This document shows positions 15,021 through 16,122 of a stretch of DNA of 16,122 nt, piece by piece; positions within the stretch are counted from its first letter, which is position 1; each line of letters opens with the position of its first letter. The notes under the pieces are model-generated. The model saw only the letters and a list, made by a program, of their open reading frames with translations. It had not been told where the DNA came from and made no database searches. The translations under genes and the position numbers were made by a program. This stretch comes from JBCAWW01 sp045106675 (GTDB lineage: Bacteria > Bacteroidota > Bacteroidia > J057), in NCBI GenBank assembly GCA_045106675.1, contig JBGCFA010000397.1, positions 1 to 16,122 on the forward strand, read 5' to 3'.

Positions 15021-15288
15021 TGCCTAGCTTAATAAATGTCCAAATGGGGGCAGGATCGTGTCAGTACGAAAAATAGAACTTTTCCGTTGATTATCCTTAA
15101 TTTTCGAGAGTAAAATTTATCATAGGCAAGATAATGCAAGCAAATAAAAGGAGATAGTATGGTAAACGGTATTAAAAACCTTTTGTTTCCCTCAATAGAA
15201 CGATTATTCAAAACAAATAATTGTCCAAACCCGTGATACTTTCTGGTCCGTTATATCTTTTTTCACTCTCCAAGCAAGCAATTACCCC

Positions 15289-16122
15289 ATGAATCGTCTA
15301 CTTAACTTATTTCTCTTACTGGCCTTTACCCCCCTCTCGGCTCAGATTAATCTCTCTGATATTGAAAGTGCCGAGACAATCTCGGACTTATCGTTCGACG
15401 CAGACGAAAGGGATAGCATGCTAAACAGTTTGGGGTTTCAGCGCAATGATCTCCAAGCAATCCATCGTTATTCGCTCGACAATGCCGTCCCCCCAGCGAT
15501 GAATTATTCTCCCCTACCCTTGGGATTTGAGATGGATAAACAACAGTTCCCCATCGTTTGGAGCTTTCCAGAAGAAGTGAAGATGCCCGCAAAAAGGGAA
15601 CAATTGGCTTTTTACTCTGTCGCCGAACTAGCATATCTACTACGCAGTCGCAAGATCAGCTCGACGGATTTGACTAAAATCTATCTGGCACGCCTCAAAA
15701 AGTATGGCGACACTCTTCATTGTGTAATCAGCCTTACCGAGGACTTAGCACTCAAACAAGCAGCCAAAGCTGATCGAGAATTAAGAGCCGGCCTTTGGCG
15801 AGGACCATTGCATGGGATCCCTTATGGAGTAAAAGACTTGCTCTCGGTACCAGGCTATAAAACCACTTGGGGAGCTGGCCCTTTTAAGGATCAAGACCGT
15901 GGAGAAGAAATTGCGACCGTAGTCAAAAAACTAGAAGCGGCTGGAGCAGTCTTAGTGGCAAAACTGAGCATGGGAGCATTAGCGATGGGGGATGTTTGGT
16001 TTGAAGGGACGACTCGCAATCCGTGGGATCTCGAACAAGGTTCTAGTGGTTCATCGGCAGGATCGGCTTCTGCCACGGCCGCAGCTTTGGTAGCATTTGC
16101 GATTGGGACTGAGACTTGGGGT
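15289..16122 (+). CDS. Exported amidase (amidase signature family), N-terminal 278 residues
   Basis: The rightward frame opens with ATG at 15289 and stays open to the window end. It starts with a signal peptide (residues 1-18, PLSA|QI), then a region of about 85 residues peculiar to the exported forms. The amidase-signature fold starts at about residue 105 (FYSVAELAYLLRSRKIS). The catalytic lysine is K182 in PYGVKDLL. The glycine/serine-rich block GSSGSSAG (251-258) should hold the cis-serine, probably S255. The window ends with AIGTETWG, directly before the expected nucleophilic serine. The family uses a Ser-cisSer-Lys triad to hydrolyse amides. Export argues against a GatA role in tRNA charging and for an extracytoplasmic amidase, perhaps of the peptide-amidase kind. 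The gene is divergent from the lytic transglycosylase. The 5' leader shows only a near match (TATCTTTT) to the minus-7 box. Confidence 0.95.
   Translation, partial: MNRLLNLFLLLAFTPLSAQINLSDIESAETISDLSFDADERDSMLNSLGFQRNDLQAIHRYSLDNAVPPAMNYSPLPLGFEMDKQQFPIVWSFPEEVKMPAKREQLAFYSVAELAYLLRSRKISSTDLTKIYLARLKKYGDTLHCVISLTEDLALKQAAKADRELRAGLWRGPLHGIPYGVKDLLSVPGYKTTWGAGPFKDQDRGEEIATVVKKLEAAGAVLVAKLSMGALAMGDVWFEGTTRNPWDLEQGSSGSSAGSASATAAALVAFAIGTETWG

Noticed and set aside
14598..15032. A 144-codon rightward open frame opposite the lytic transglycosylase
   Set aside because: It lies almost wholly antisense to a gene with clear SLT motifs, has no recognisable domain and no signal for initiation; it is a shadow of that gene's codon use.
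15029..15211. Leftward 60-codon frame in the divergent spacer before the transglycosylase
   Set aside because: The spacer must hold leaders and promoters for two divergent genes, the frame has no recognisable motif, and its composition is that of AT-rich intergenic DNA.

Overview
The window looks like a chromosomal segment from a member of the Bacteroidota, probably a Saprospiria-like or other marine/environmental lineage; the class is a guess. Three things point there. Most products are exported proteins whose signal peptides end in A|Q. Two upstream regions carry the TAnnTTTG minus-7 promoter box and there are few Shine-Dalgarno sequences. The gene families are also typical: a TonB-dependent receptor, a lone receiver-domain regulator, a Bacteroidota-style TamB, and a PD40 propeller fused to an amidohydrolase. 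No rRNA, tRNA, CRISPR array, transposase or phage gene was seen.

Layout, left to right. Positions 1-2856 form a leftward block: an exported 677-residue protein of unknown function (2856 to 823), a single-domain response regulator (688 to 275), and 27 bp further the first 82 codons of a TonB-dependent outer-membrane receptor that runs off the left edge (247 to 1). A divergent spacer of 229 bp (2857-3085) follows. Positions 3086-9745 form a rightward pair: a periplasmic penicillin-acylase-family Ntn hydrolase and, 30 bp later, a 1516-residue TamB-like envelope protein that starts with GTG. TamB converges on a 1084-residue exported propeller-amidohydrolase (12996 to 9742), and the two stop codons overlap. 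Upstream of that gene are a good Bacteroidota-type promoter and another leftward pair: a lytic transglycosylase (15020 to 14058) and a small exported CBM9-like sugar-binding protein (to 13107). A divergent spacer of 268 bp (15021-15288) precedes an exported amidase (15289 onward, rightward), which the window edge cuts exactly before its expected nucleophilic serine.

The common theme is envelope and periplasmic work: peptidoglycan cleavage, amide-bond hydrolysis by three unrelated folds, lipid or outer-membrane biogenesis by TamB, and nutrient uptake by the TonB-dependent receptor. I do not see evidence that they form one pathway. I found no clearly new multi-gene system. The most unusual items are the repeat-laden 5' end of the CBM9-like gene, where a composite of two palindromes, a 16-bp direct repeat and an embedded promoter box has been read into the ORF, and the architecture of the unrecognised 677-residue exported protein. 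The amidohydrolase also appears to have a non-canonical metal-ligand set.
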